Part shown: piece by piece, positions 18,867-61,930 of the stretch
Layout of the letters: the number at the start of each line of letters is the position of its first letter
Position numbering within the stretch: the first letter of the stretch is position 1
Source: Thamnaconus septentrionalis
Lineage: Eukaryota; Chordata; Actinopteri; Tetraodontiformes; Monacanthidae
Direction of reading: 5' to 3'
Length of the DNA stretch: 64,000 nt
NCBI GenBank assembly: GCA_009823395.1
Contig: CM020502.1
Coordinates: forward strand, 31,643,444 to 31,707,443
Position numbers and translations under genes: made by a program
Notes under the pieces: generated by a model
Told to the model about the DNA's origin: nothing
The model's database searches: none
What the model saw: only the letters and a program-made list of their open reading frames with translations

Positions 18867-19165
18867 GAGAGAGAGAACTCTGCTGCGTGACCTCCGGGAC
18901 GGCTCCTCTGCTCGGACACATCAGTGTTTTAGCTTCGACGGGGGGGAAGATACTGCAGCGGGTTTAGCCTCCTGTCTGAGGGATCCAACAGGCCAAGCAG
19001 ATGTTTGATATGAACCAATGAGAAACAATGTAACCCCCCCTCTCCCCCCCCCCTCAGAGAGTTCATCACGTTTTTCTGTCACAAATCATGTTTGTAAAGG
19101 CCTTTAAAATGTGTATAAAAAAAAAAAAATGTTTTTGGATTAATAAATGTGTTTTTACGGCAACC
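18662..19165 (+). other. elp2: elp2 3' UTR
   Basis: About 0.5 kb of non-coding sequence after the TAG, with a GA-rich run at 18835-18875. It ends after the poly(A) signal at 19142. The end point is estimated from the usual 10-30 base spacing and the T/G-rich stretch from 19168. Confidence 0.7.
19142..19147 (+). promoter_or_regulatory. elp2: elp2 polyadenylation signal AATAAA
   Basis: Canonical AATAAA in GATTAATAAATGTG, followed within about 30-50 bases by a G/T-rich element (TTTGGTTTGTTTGTTTG). Confidence 0.75.
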
Positions 19166-19790
19166 AGTGAGTCTTTGGTTTGTTTGTTTGTTCTTTTTTT
19201 GCTTCGTTTAGTTTAATTGGATCAAATTGATCATTAGACGAAAATTCTGCCTGAAATTACACAAATTTTCATTTCAGTTTTCATTTTCAGGCTGAAGGGG
19301 TTGCAGATTTCTGCTCGGTGAGTCAGACAGAAGATCGGGAAACACAAAGTGTTAAAAGAAAGTGGCTGTCAAACCTAATTGAAGTGAAAATTCATCTTTT
19401 TTTTTCAAATCAGATTTTAGTTGGCTATATTCCTCATCATTAGCTGCACATTGCACAAAAGTGATGTTATGATCCTTATAATGTGATTTAGTAAATATCT
19501 CAAACCCAGAAGGGAAAACAATTATCTGATAATTCAGGAGTTACCGACCCTGCGGTGCTGAGGTGTCAATTTCAGGTTCGAGCTTTGGTTTTTGTTTTTG
19601 CCATCTTTCTGTTGCAAAAAGATGAAAAAATAAAAGATGGAGAAGAGAACACAGGATGTAGCGGCGAGCTTTGCTGCTCTTTCATTACGGATGCAGCAAT
19701 CTTATCAAATTAGTTGAATTTTTAAATATGTCTACATATCTACAGACATTCATCTAATCAGCGCCAGAGTTTTGACCCAGTTTTTTTAGG
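19166..19790. other. Intergenic, AT-rich unique sequence
   Basis: No coding region or named repeat is recognised between the elp2 3' end and the rpsa-like fragment. Confidence 0.6.
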
Positions 19791-19839
19791 AACATGTTTC
19801 CGTGGGCTCTTTCTTCTGCGTTGTTTTGTGCTGTTCCAA

Positions 19840-20036
19840 CTCACTCGTACCGCAGGGAAAGCGTGGTCACGATGTCTGGAGGTCTAGATGTCCTTCATGA
19901 AGGAGGAGGATTTGCTGAAGTTCCTGGCAGAAAGAAAGGCATCGACTTGGACTTCCAGATGCATCAGTACGTGTACAAGAGGAAAAGTGATGGGATTTTC
20001 ATCATCAACTTGAAGAAGATTTGGGACATTGGCTGA
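19840..20036 (+). pseudogene. rpsa: rpsa (ribosomal protein SA) pseudogene fragment, 3'-truncated
   Basis: The ATG at 19872 opens [13 protein letters not shown]. After one lost base the alternative frame reads MKEEDLLKF, and later the first frame again reads [20 protein letters not shown] then NLKKIWDIG and a stop. These match the first ~57 residues of RPSA (MSG.LDVLQMKEED.LKFLA...[22 protein letters not shown]). A single-base deletion at CAG-ATG and a 3'-shortened body make it non-functional. About 30 bases before the ATG also look like ribosomal-protein leader sequence. No intron, poly(A) tail or TSD was found. The 3' truncation is unusual for a LINE-mediated retrocopy, which normally loses its 5' end. 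Confidence 0.8.
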
Positions 20037-20712
20037 TTTAAGACCTCACGGTGGATCTGCAAGAGCGAGAGAGAGAGAGAGAGAGATTTAGAAAAGGTTG
20101 CAGTGAAAATCCATCAAGATCATCAAGAACCGTCTTGAAAATGTTTTCTTACATACATGCCTTTTGCGCGAGCCGCAAATTTCATTAAACGTTTGCAGAA
20201 AATCTATGTGTGAGCTGCGGCCGCGGCCAGCGAGGAAATCAATCAAAGCTTCGGCTTCAGGTCTGAGAGCATCTGGTCTGGAAGACGGAGCGGGAGACTA
20301 ACCGGGATTCTCAAGGACAAAGCCAGAATTCATGTAGCGGGGGAGGAGCGCAGGTGGGGGGGATTTACTACGGCTCCGGCTGCTGCTGCCGTCATTATAT
20401 CTCAGCCATAAATTCAGCCGCTCCAGGTTGTAACCGCTGGCCATAACTCTCACTCTAATCACGGCCGCCGCCGCCGCCGCCGTGCAGGGAGGCATCGGTC
20501 AAACCTCCACGCACCGGTTTCTCAAACACCAGCCGTGACAGAGGGAAGGTTTTTGGGGGGGACAAGGCGACCGTATATCAGGAGGGGTTGGGGGAGGGGG
20601 GCTGGGAGGAGGGGCTCCTCACATCAAAACACAGCAGGAGGCGATTATGAAATGATTAGCGGTGATGTTTGACTCTGGATCTGAGCGATGGACCTCCGGC
20701 CGCTGGATGATC
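20037..20712. other. Intergenic, no gene recognised
   Basis: Contains a short GA run (20067-20085) and a GCC run (20462-20481). The rest is unique. Confidence 0.6.
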
Positions 20713-21074
20713 CATCAACACCTTGGAGAAGAGGAGAGGAGAGGAGAGGAGAGGAGAGGAGAGGAGAGGAAAGAGGTGTGGAGGGGAGGAGGAGAAGAGA
20801 GGGGGAGGCGGATGAGGAGAGGAGGGGTGAGGTGAAGAGAGGAGAGGAAGGGAGAGGAGAGGCGAGGACAGGAAGAGAAAGGTGAGAAGAAAGAAGGAGA
20901 GAGGGGAGGAGGAGAGGGGAGGTGAAGAGAAGAGAGGACAGGAGGGGGAGAGGAGGGGGAGGAGAAGTGAGGAGAGGAAGGGAGGGGAGAGGTGAGGACA
21001 GGAAGAGAAAGGTGAGAAGAAAGAAGGAGAGAGGGGAGGAGGAGGGGAGAGGAGGGGGAGGAGAAGTGAGGAGG
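20713..21074 (+). repeat. GGAGA purine minisatellite with internal duplication
   Basis: G/A-only sequence starting as (GGAGA)n. The block around 20865-20925 (GACAGGAAGAGAAAGGTGAG onward) is repeated at about 20996-21056, so a ~130-bp segment has been tandemly copied. The glutamate/arginine frames here are artefacts. Confidence 0.92.
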
Positions 21075-21638
21075 ACCCTCTTGGCCCTGACTGGCATACT
21101 AATACCTGGGACGTCCTCTCCGCCGTGCCCTTGGCCAGGCCGTCTCGATGAGGTGATATTGCCGTAATGTGGTCCTGACGGTCTGGGCTGGGGGCGGGGC
21201 TTAGAAATTCCATCGGAGAATCCTTGAAGACTGCAAACCGGAAACGCAAAGCTCGCCAAGACACCAGGATGAAGCGATGAAACCTTTTGTATCTTTAGTC
21301 GCGTCCATCACTCTAAACAAGATGACATCAGGTTTCCTGCATGTTGCTGAATCCATTTGGGGACTGGACGACGCTCACTGTTGGAAGTTCATCGCTATAG
21401 CCTCGTCGAAATGGCGCCCCTATTGGAGCCTATTAAGATATTTCCGGGGAGCTCCTGTGGAAACTGTGTGAGCAGGACACACACACACACGCTTCCTTCC
21501 CACCGACACCCGGGTCAACTTAATCAGTGCACCTTCCATTTGCACAGCACTGTCCTGCTGTGAACAGAAGAAAAGGTCATGCCACATTTGTTCTCACACA
21601 CACACACACACACGTACGCACGCACGCACGCACGCACA

Positions 21639-21737
21639 GTGGCGGGCCATGCATTTCACACCTAGGTCATCAGACTGCGGTCACGCCAGCTGCGCTTCGG
21701 AAAAGCTCAGTCGCGCCATCTCTGCTTCATTTCCGAG
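21639..21737 (+). mobile_element. Possible hAT-type MITE terminus
   Basis: Begins CAGTGGCGGGCCATGCATTT, resembling the CAGTGGCGG.. termini of hAT-type non-autonomous elements in fish. I could not identify the opposite end. It may belong with the inverted-repeat block that follows. Confidence 0.35.
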
Positions 21738-22310
21738 TAATCTGTGGCTGAAGTCACACACCGCATGCAGTACAAAACCTGCTTTGATTGGCAGATTATA
21801 ATATTTATTTAAAGAAATAAATCAAAATGTTCTCTGCAAGTCCCACCAGATTCTTGTTCTACGTGTCTACTACTACCTGTGTGGTGATTTTCAACTTGTT
21901 TCAGTGTGTGTGTGTGTGTGTCATTCCCCCTTCTTTGCACATCTCACCAGTTCATCATCCTCCCGCCCACCAGGTTCACCCCTAAACTGCATGTTGACTG
22001 ACTGTGTAACTTCAGCAACAGATTATTAGAAAAAGCTACAGTGAAAAAACTTGAAAATCATCACACAGGTAGTTGAGGACATGTAGAACAAGAATCTGAT
22101 TCTGGTGAAGTTTGTAGAAAACACTTTGATTGTGTTTTTGAATTAATATTTCAATCTGCCAATCAAAGCAGGTTTTCTACTGCATGTGGTGTGTAACTTC
22201 AGCCACAGATTGCTCCAAAATGCTACAGTGAAAAAATTGAAAATCACCACACAGGTAGTTGAGGACTTGTAGAACAGGAATCTGGTGGAGTTTGTAGAAA
22301 ACAGCTGGCG
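21738..22310. repeat. Inverted-repeat block with direct sub-copies
   Basis: The segment 21738-21910 (AATCTGTGGCTGAAGTCACA... to ...GTGTGGTGATTTTCAACTTG) recurs inverted at about 22045-22212, giving arms of ~170 bp with a spacer of ~130 bp. A third, direct partial copy at 22203-22310 repeats ACACAGGTAGTTGAGGAC and GAGTTTGTAGAAAACA from 22010-22125. Non-coding. Confidence 0.8.
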
Positions 22311-22312
22311 TG

Positions 22313-22885
22313 AATTATACAGTAGAAATGGACATGTGAGGTATCGTTGTAAAGCATGGGAGCTCTACTATCACAATCAGTTGACATATTTTATGGGAAA
22401 TCATTTTTGGCCTTTTGGGGGGACTCCAAAGTTGACAACTTTGCCATTGACATTATGATATTTTTCAGTTTTTCAGGTGGGTTATTTCCAAACTTATACA
22501 GTATAAATGGACATGTGGGGCATCATCGTAAAGCATGGGAGCCATTTTTGGCCTTTTGGGGGGACTCCAAAGTTGACAACTTTGCCATTGACCCTAGATC
22601 CCATGCTTTACAATGATACCTCACATGTATACCCACTGTTCAGTTTTTTAAATAATCCACCTGAAAAACTGAAAAATATCATAATGTCAATGGCAAAGTT
22701 GTCAACTTTGGAGTCCCCCCAAAAGGCCAAAAATGATTTCCCATGAAAGATGTCAACTGATTGTAAAGTAGACCTCCAGGGCTTTACAATGATACCTCAC
22801 ATGTCCATTTCTACTGTATAAATTTGGAAATAATCCACCTGAAAAACTGAAAAATACCGTGATGTCAATGGCAAAGTTGTCAACT
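22313..22885. repeat. Large near-palindrome (arms ~180 bp)
   Basis: The left arm, about 22319-22500, contains GGACATGTGAGGTATCGTTG, CAATCAGTTGACAT, GGGAAATCATTTTTGGCC and TTTTTCAGTTTTTCAGGTGG. The right arm, about 22640-22825, contains their reverse complements in reverse order. The ~140-bp centre holds further partial copies in both orientations. The near-palindrome CAAAGTTGACAACTTTG occurs four times (22422, 22568, and as its complement at 22695 and 22874). Confidence 0.88.
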
Positions 22886-22895
22886 TTGGAGTCCC

Positions 22896-23560
22896 CCAAA
22901 TTAGGGTTAGGGTTACGCTTAAGGCTGAAATTAGGGTTAGGGTTTTGCGGTTCCTCACACGCTAGAAGCCCCAAATTTGACGTGGGTGTGTCTTGGGGGC
23001 TCCTGATGACAAAGCAAGTGTCCCAGAGTCTCTAGGACAAAGTTGAACTTTGACCCTCATAAACTTGCATGGCATTAGGGTTACACTTAAGGCTGAAATT
23101 AGGGTTAGGGTTATGCTTAAAGTTGAAATTAGGGTTAGGGTTTTACGGTTCCTCACGTGCTAGAAGCCCCAAATTTGACATGGGCACTTCTTGAGGGATC
23201 CTGATGACAAAGCAAGTGGCCCCACATCTCTAGGAAAAAGTTGAACTTTGACCCCCATCGACTTGTATGGCATTAGGGTTAGCGTTAAGGCTGAAATTAG
23301 GGTTAGGGTTAGCGTTAAGGCTGAAATTAGGGTTAGGGTTTCGGGGTTCCTCACGCGCTAGAAGCCCCAAATTTGACGTGGGTGTGTCTTGGGGGCTCCT
23401 GATGACAAAGCAAGTGTCCCAGAGTCTCTAGGACAAAGTTGAACTTTGACCCCCATAAACTGGCATGGCATTAGGGTTAGCGTTAAGGCTGAAATTAGGG
23501 TTAGGGTTTCGCGGTTCCTCACGTGCTAGAAGCCCCAAATTTGACATGGGCACTTCTTGA
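22896..23560. repeat. 198-bp satellite with embedded TTAGGG motifs
   Basis: The anchor GCTAGAAGCCCCAAATTTGA recurs (one mismatch at most) at 22961, 23159, 23357 and 23525, spacings 198, 198 and 168. Each unit contains GACAAAGCAAGTG, GTTGAACTTTGACC and one or two 30-bp sub-units of the type AGGCTGAAATTAGGGTTAGG. The 168-bp unit lacks exactly one such 30-bp sub-unit. Paired TTAGGG motifs occur at least seven times. Confidence 0.9.
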
Positions 23561-23650
23561 GGGATCCCATGCTTTACAATGATACCTGATACACATGTCC
23601 ATTTCCACTGTATAATTTTGGAAAAATATCCACCTAAACATAGACATAAT
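23561..23650. repeat. Detached copy of the palindrome arm
   Basis: ATCCCATGCTTTACAATGAT, CACATGTCCATTTC and ATATCCACCTA repeat sequences of the right arm at 22595-22835. The satellite is therefore bracketed by copies of the palindrome unit. Confidence 0.8.
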
Positions 23651-23969
23651 GATTCGCTGAATTTTTTTTATGTTGAAAAGTGTTGGGATAAGCACAGCCA
23701 TCTAGCGGTCAAATTGCGGATTTTTTTTATTTATTTATTTATTTTTTAAGGTGGAATCGAAACCTAAGAAGCACCGCGGAAGCACCGCAGCGAATGTGGA
23801 GCCAACTTCAGCGTCGTCGGTGCCCAGCAGTAGCGCACAGGAGACACACGCGCGACACACGCGCCACACTCGTTTTTCTATGGGTAAATAATCATGTTCC
23901 GATCATTGTTGACTATTCCTTCTTTGCGCAGCTCTGCAGTGAGACCCGGGGTGCTCCCTGTAACGCTGT

Positions 23970-23971
<2 letters not shown>

Positions 23972-24027
<56 letters not shown>
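23972..24027 (+). repeat. (CT)n(CA)n compound microsatellite
   Basis: CT dinucleotides run directly into CA dinucleotides. Confidence 0.9.
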
Positions 24028-24029
<2 letters not shown>

Positions 24030-24289
24030 TTTACCTGCGTCCAACGCACCGCTGCTGCGGTGCCACCCATCAAACCGGAGTAAATGATTTCCCAGCATTA
24101 TATGCGGTCCTTGGGCGGGGTTTGTAGTCATGTGACTTTGGTTCTTTGAGCAGTTGTTGTTTGTTTTCTTTTTCCATGTTCAGTGGGTACACAGATAAAA
24201 ATATACTCTAAAATCATGATTATTCCAGAGTGGTAAACTGTTGATTTAAGTGTGTGGGTAATTTTTTGTGTGTTAAATGACTGATTGAT

Positions 24290-24385
24290 TGGCCACCTGG
24301 CTCAGTGGGAGGAGCATCACCCTTGGTTCTGTTCTGGCTTGGTGTTGGGCTGCAGTGAGCTGAACAGAGCTCCTCAGCTGTAGGT
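24290..24385 (+). repeat. Possible tRNA-derived SINE relic
   Basis: CCTGGCTCAGTGGGAGGAGC resembles a tRNA D-arm/A-box (TGGCTCAGTGG). No good B-box (GGTTCRANNCC) or full cloverleaf follows, so it is not a functional tRNA. A short GTT run lies just after it. Confidence 0.3.
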
Positions 24386-24943
24386 GTTTTTTTGTTGTTG
24401 TTGTTTTCCTGTTCTCATATTTTGTTTTGTGGGTGATTGAAATAAAAGTCACAAATAACTCTCTTCAACCCCGCGTGACACTATAGCGCGTCTTTTTTTC
24501 CTCCAGATTTTCCGACATGTCGAGATTTTGCATTCTATCACTCTTTTTCATGCCAAGCTGTCATGTAAAAGTCATCCCAATGAGTTTTGAGCTGATCTTG
24601 AACTTTAATTTTTTCCCCCTTGAATTTTTGTTGTTGTTAGCTATCCCAGTGTGTTCCCTTTCATTTGGGTTAGAGTCAGTGTTCAGGTTCGGTGTTTCGG
24701 GTTACAGTTGGGTCAGGTGTTGCATACAGAGTTGTGGTTGGGGTTGCAGAACATGCTTTTTGATATTTTTTGATCAAATTGACTCGAATACATTTCATCA
24801 GATTGAAGGCAACTGACGGCTGTGCAAAGCGAAGGCTGGTCGGAGAGTGGCAGCCTCAGCCAGCAGTTCTGCTCCTGCGCCACGACCGAGGTGTTAAATA
24901 TTTGAAAGTGAGAATGAAGAGAAAGCCCTCTGACAACAGGGAG

Positions 24944-24980
<37 letters not shown>

Positions 24981-25394
24981 CTGGGACTGGATCACATGGA
25001 GACACTGTCAGGAACACACAGACTCATCCACCTCGTCCTTCTTACCACTGGCTTCTTCAAACTCAATAATTTATCCCTCTCCAAATATACACAAGTTTTC
25101 TCCTCTGGGCCTCCTGCACAGACGCGTTTTGCTCCCGGCTCCTCCTTTCTCGCGCTGCGGCCTACGAACCCTCTGCACCTTTTGCCGTGTCGATTTCAAA
25201 CCGCAGTGACGACGACCCTGCAGATTGCGCTGAGGCGGCAATACAATACCACTTCTCACCACCGGATGTCGCCGTTTCGCGGAGCATGTTGTCCAAAACA
25301 AAGCGGCTCCCTGCAGGTCCTCCCCACCTCCGCAGGCACCGAGCCAACAAAAGACAAAACCGGAACCAAAAACCAAAACAACAATCTCACCATT

Positions 25395-26648
25395 TTTTTT
25401 TTTTTTTTTAGTCTCACTTTATTTAACGATGATGTGAAAATTAAAGGCTTTCCATAACATTCAGACAACAAAAGAAGAATGTTATTCAAACAAACCCCAA
25501 ATCCCACCCGCCCCTCCCCCTGTAACAACTAATGGCTCCAAAAATGTTCAGGTGTTCCAAGTGTGATACTTAATATCATACAACTTTTTATTTTATTTTT
25601 TTTTAAATATCTAGAACCTCATCTGTACATAACATAGTTACAGATACTGTAAATAAATTAAAAAATAAAAACAGATAAAACGACTTCCAAGAATCCCTGT
25701 GGCGCATTTGTGAAATATTTCCTATGTAAAAATGAGAATGTACGTAAAGATCTTTTACATATACATATATATATATATATTTCTCTATTCTCTCTGTAAT
25801 AAGAAAACAAGTTATTGCCCCTCTTGAACGTGTTGCATTTTAGTTAACATAGGCTTTGATTAGCAATTTTTTTCTTAAGTCTTAGTTGAACGTAACTCCA
25901 TGTGATATCACATATCAAAGCGACAAAACAGTAACAGCATGGACCTCTGTATGCATGTGTGTCTCAGTGTGTCATTTTAAATCACTATTATATGTCATGT
26001 TGTCGTCCCCCTTTCCTTTATTTAAATCTGGACGTTTATGTTTCGTGCTCTCTGAATAAAGAAAGAACCCTGGCGACGACGGATGCAAAGATGCACCTTT
26101 GTGGCAAAAATGTCGGTTTGATCCTTGAAATGAAAAGTGGCGACGGGCGAACACAAAGCAAATCGGTTTGGTTTCCAAAGGGGGAAAAAAAATAAATAAA
26201 TCATGAGCCCTTGACGCACAACGATTTTGCATTGAGAGAAAAACCAAACTGTTTCCATCCATATCGCGATGGGGGGGGGGGGGGGGGGGAAGAGCGAAGA
26301 GAATCGTGATGAAGAGAAAGGGACGTCGGGGGGAAACCTGATTGGATGGAAAAAAAACACATCTGCTGATGTGCATGTGAGATGGGCTGAAGGAGGAAAT
26401 GTCTTTTTTCTCCGCTCACGCAGGTGGTTCATATTTGGATTGATCGTCTGCTACTTTGCTTTTATTGCCCTCAGTGAGATAGAACTGCTGAACCTGTAGC
26501 ATAGTCGATAGCGTGTGGAGTTTCTTAGCGAGGAATCTTGGCGTTGACGTCTGTGTGCATGTCTGTGTGTGTGTATGTGTGTGTGTGTGTGTGAGAGAGA
26601 GCCGTCAACAGAGTCAACAGGCTGCAGGAAGAGAAGAAGAAGAAGAAG

Positions 26649-26679
<31 letters not shown>

Positions 26680-28405
26680 TGTCCGGTGTTATTTTTTTTT
26701 CTATAATTTTTTAAGAAAAAACATTTTTTTTTTGTTCTTCTCTGTAGAGAAACTTTTCCATTAAAAAAACTGAAATAAAACAACAACAAAAAAGCCAAAG
26801 CTAGCCAAAGTGTGAGTGAGAGGATGAGAAAGAGAGACGACGGAAAGGGGGAGGAGGGGGGTCGTCACGACAGTTGCAAGAGACAGAGGTTCACACTCTG
26901 TGAGTTACATTGTTCCATTTCATGCCGTCATCAAGAGTAAAAAAATAAAAGAAAGAAAAAACAGGGAGGGGGGAAAAAAAAGCTAAATACCAAATATTTC
27001 ATAACATGAGACGCCATCATCAGGGTAATCAGCAAATTGTACACAATCACATAACTGTAATATATAAAATGTGCAGTTGGGTCTGTAGCCCCCCCGACAC
27101 CTCCCCCACCCTCCCCCCGGTGGAGGAGGAGGAGGCCGACCCTCTGACTGACTGACTGACTCCGACTCTCCGGCTCGTCATGTGACTGTGGTTGCAGTTG
27201 CGGCGCTGTTGGGGGCGCTGTGGGGGCGCTGTGGTGGGGAGGGGCGAGTGGGGGGCCGGTGCTCGGTGTTTTTCGACCGTCTCGTCTCCCGTCCCGACGC
27301 GGCTGGAAGCGCTTCGAACTGAGCTCGCGGTTGGAATGGATGGGAGGGTGTGTGAGGGGGGGCGGAGCTTCCAAACCCCGCCCCCCCCAAAAACCAAACA
27401 CTGTGTCCTGCGTTGAGGCGTTGAATTTAAAAAACAAAACAAAAGAAACAAACAAACAAACGAAAAAAATCGACGACACTGTTTTGCGTGTGATTTCCAG
27501 TGGTGTTGTTGTTGGTCTGCTGGGATCAGCGCCAACGATGTTGTTGTTGTTGTTGTCTTTGTTTTTTTCATCCCGCTGCCGGCCGCCTCTGTGGCTCCCC
27601 CTGCAGGCTACAGTGTAAAGACAACAGGCACAGCGCTCAAAAGAAAACTCTGTAAAAACTGGAAAAAGAAAGAACCCGAAACAAACAAACAAAAAAACCA
27701 AAAAAACAAGACACCAATGGTGAATCATATGCTGAGAACAAAAACGCTTCTCTCACATGTAAAAGTCCTCATTTTTTTTTATTTTTTAAGTCCACAGTCT
27801 GTGTGTTTGTTTGGTGGCCGGTCGTCTGCATTCGAACAGTTTTACAAATTTCAAACAAAAAAAAAAACAAAACGCTGCTTCGACGGCCGTTTTGCTCAGT
27901 GCAGCCTCCCTGTGGCTGAGTGAGTTAGTGCGTTGTTGTTGTTGTTGTTGACAGCGGTGGTGGGGGTGGAGTCTCACTACTGCCCTTTTTTTTTTTTTTT
28001 CAAACGCCGTCTTCTGCTCATGGAAATTCAGGTTCCGGTTGGTGGAAGCGGCCGAACCGACATCCAATCCAGGAGTTATCACTGTCTGAAAAACGTGTTT
28101 TTAGCTTCCTCTGCAAAAAAATAAATGAAACAAAAGAGTCACAATGGTGCTTTCCTCTTCCTGGCCGGCCCGGCGCTGCTCGCTGTGAGGGGCGGAGCCA
28201 GTGTTGACATCATGACAGTCAGTGTGTGTTGGTGCTCGTCAGGGTTTTTTAAAAGCAGCCCACCTCGGCTGGACGCTCCACCGCATTTTTTTTTTTGTTT
28301 GTTTTGATTTGTTTGTGTATTTTTTTTTTTTTTTTAAGCAAATGTTTTTTTGTTTTTTTTTAATAAGACTGATCTGAGATCTGACCACACGCACGCACAC
28401 ACGCA

Positions 28406-28441
<36 letters not shown>

Positions 28442-28724
28442 TCACAGACTCTCCCGCCGAGTCTTTCAGCTCTGGATTCTGGCGTCCTGCTTCCAGGAGG
28501 GAAAAGAGGGAAAAAGACAAAACTTTCTGTGGAACATGCTTTCTGCTGACATAATTTGTAAGTTTTTTTTGACCCCTCCACAACAACAAAAAAAATCCCC
28601 CAAAAAGCAACAATTTGTAAAGACCTTGGCGGGGTCTGAATCTCTCGACGAGGCCGGCGGTGCAAAACTTTGCAAAAGTGGAGAAAAAGGAGCCGTGAGC
28701 AGTTTGACCTTCTGTGATCCGGAG

Positions 28725-28757
<33 letters not shown>

Positions 28758-29203
28758 GACGGTAATTGCACAAAACCCATTCAGAGCTCCTCCCCCACAC
28801 CCTCCATTCCGATATCTGATAGGCCGTGGGGTGACCTCCTGCCCTCCCTGCTGCTGTCACGCGTGTTGTCGGCGGTCTCGCGGTTTTTCTTTTCACAGGT
28901 TGAACCTCCTTCGACCGTCCGGAGAGTTCGGCATTTACAACGAGGTCCTCGAAGGGAGCGGAAGCAAAACTTCCCTCTTCCGTCCGCTCGTCCTCTGGTC
29001 GGCGTGAGACGAAAGAAAAAAAAAAAAAAAAAACGAAACAAGAAAAAAAAGGACAAAACTCCGACGAGTCCCACGAAGGAGAAGAAGAAGAGCACGAGGG
29101 AACAACCGGAGGACAGGAGCAGTCGGTCTGAAGCGGTTAAGGCTACAAACGTCAGGTCAGTGCCGCTCCGCCCGCCGCTCCGCCTGCCGTTGTGTGTCCT
29201 GTG

Positions 29204-29237
<34 letters not shown>

Positions 29238-29604
29238 CCAGTCATTCCTCCACGGTGAGTCTGTGCGTGCACGTCCACCTCCGGCCCGAGAGCAGCAGTG
29301 AGTCATTGGAGTTCTGAGGGAAGGGGAGGGGCATTGCCCTGCCCCACCCCCACAACTTGTAGGTTCCAGGTCCTCGGGGAGGGGTGCGTGGGGGGGGAGA
29401 GAGGCCACGCCCCTCTCCTGCTGGCCCCGCCCTCCTTGTGCTCAGACAAGAAAGAAAAAGAAAAGAAGAAACACTCACAAAACATCAGTCTGTTGGCTTC
29501 CAAAAAACAGAAACGAAGAATTAAGAAGGAGAGGAACTGAACGTCCACCAGGGGGCGCCGGCCTTCAGTAGGGGTTGGGTTGGGGCGAGGCGGAGCGGCG
29601 GCGC
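25395..29604 (-). other. gabbr2: Probable gabbr2 3' UTR (~4.2 kb)
   Basis: No coding region lies between the gabbr2 stop and the AATAAA at 25418. GABBR2 mRNAs of vertebrates have multi-kilobase 3' UTRs, so the whole stretch may be UTR. It is AU-rich in its distal 1 kb (25560-26100), G/C-rich near 27060-27400, and carries an AAG run (26629-26679), CT/CA runs (28406-28438, 28728-28755) and several A/T homopolymers. Its limits are inferred. Confidence 0.45.
25418..25423 (-). promoter_or_regulatory. gabbr2: Candidate gabbr2 polyadenylation signal
   Basis: TTTATT on the + strand reads AATAAA on the - strand (context TTAAATAAAGTGAG). A 17-base genomic A run on the - strand lies 8 bases further on (25393-25409). 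This is the first strong signal at the far end of the region without other genes below the gabbr2 stop. Confidence 0.45.
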
Positions 29605-61313
<31,709 letters not shown>

Positions 61314-61410
61314 CTGCAGGATGGAGAGAGAGAGAGAGAGAGAGAGAAGAGGAGGAGGAGGAGGTTAGCTTAGCCTTAGCGAGCACAACACACACCTGCT
61401 GCTGGAGGTA

Positions 61411-61414
61411 ATGG

Positions 61415-61464
<50 letters not shown>

Positions 61465-61480
61465 GTGATGGGGATGGTGG

Positions 61481-61515
<35 letters not shown>

Positions 61516-61838
61516 GGGATGATGATGATGATGATGGGGATGATGGTGATGATGGTGATGATGATGTTGATGGTGATGATGACGGTGATGATGGGGATGA
61601 TGGTGATGATGATGGGGATGATGGTGATGATGGGGATGGTAGTAGTGGTGATGATGATGATGATGATGATGGTGATGGTGATTATGGTGATGATGGGGAT
61701 GGTGATGATGGTGATGGAGATGGTGGGGATGGTAGTAGTGGTGATGATGATGTTGATGGTGATGATGATGATGGGGATGATGGTGATGATGATGTGATGA
61801 TGATGATGGGGATGATGATGATGATGGTGATGATGATG

Positions 61839-61879
<41 letters not shown>

Positions 61880-61883
61880 TGAC

Positions 61884-61929
<46 letters not shown>

Positions 61930-61930
61930 G
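61411..61930 (+). repeat. (GAT)n/(GGTGAT)n triplet array, ~520 bp
   Basis: GATGAT units with GGTGAT and GGGGAT variants. The blocks at 61635-61645 and 61728-61740 (GGGATGGTAGTAGTGGTGAT) are near-identical, which indicates segmental duplication of ~93 bp. Met/Val/Gly frames are artefacts. Confidence 0.95.

Noticed and set aside
19872..20036. rpsa-like sequence as a functional small gene
   Set aside because: It has a one-base deletion after codon 9, a mis-sense middle and ends after about 57 residues of a ~300-residue protein.
22896..23560. True chromosome end (telomere)
   Set aside because: TTAGGG occurs only in pairs inside a longer satellite unit, and an intact gene follows on the right.
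25071..25376. ~100-codon open frames around 25.1-25.5 kb as a small gene
   Set aside because: No family match or splice context on either strand, and the region lies at the end of the gabbr2 transcript.
61411..61797. 128-codon Met/Val/Gly frame
   Set aside because: A translation of the (GAT)n array.
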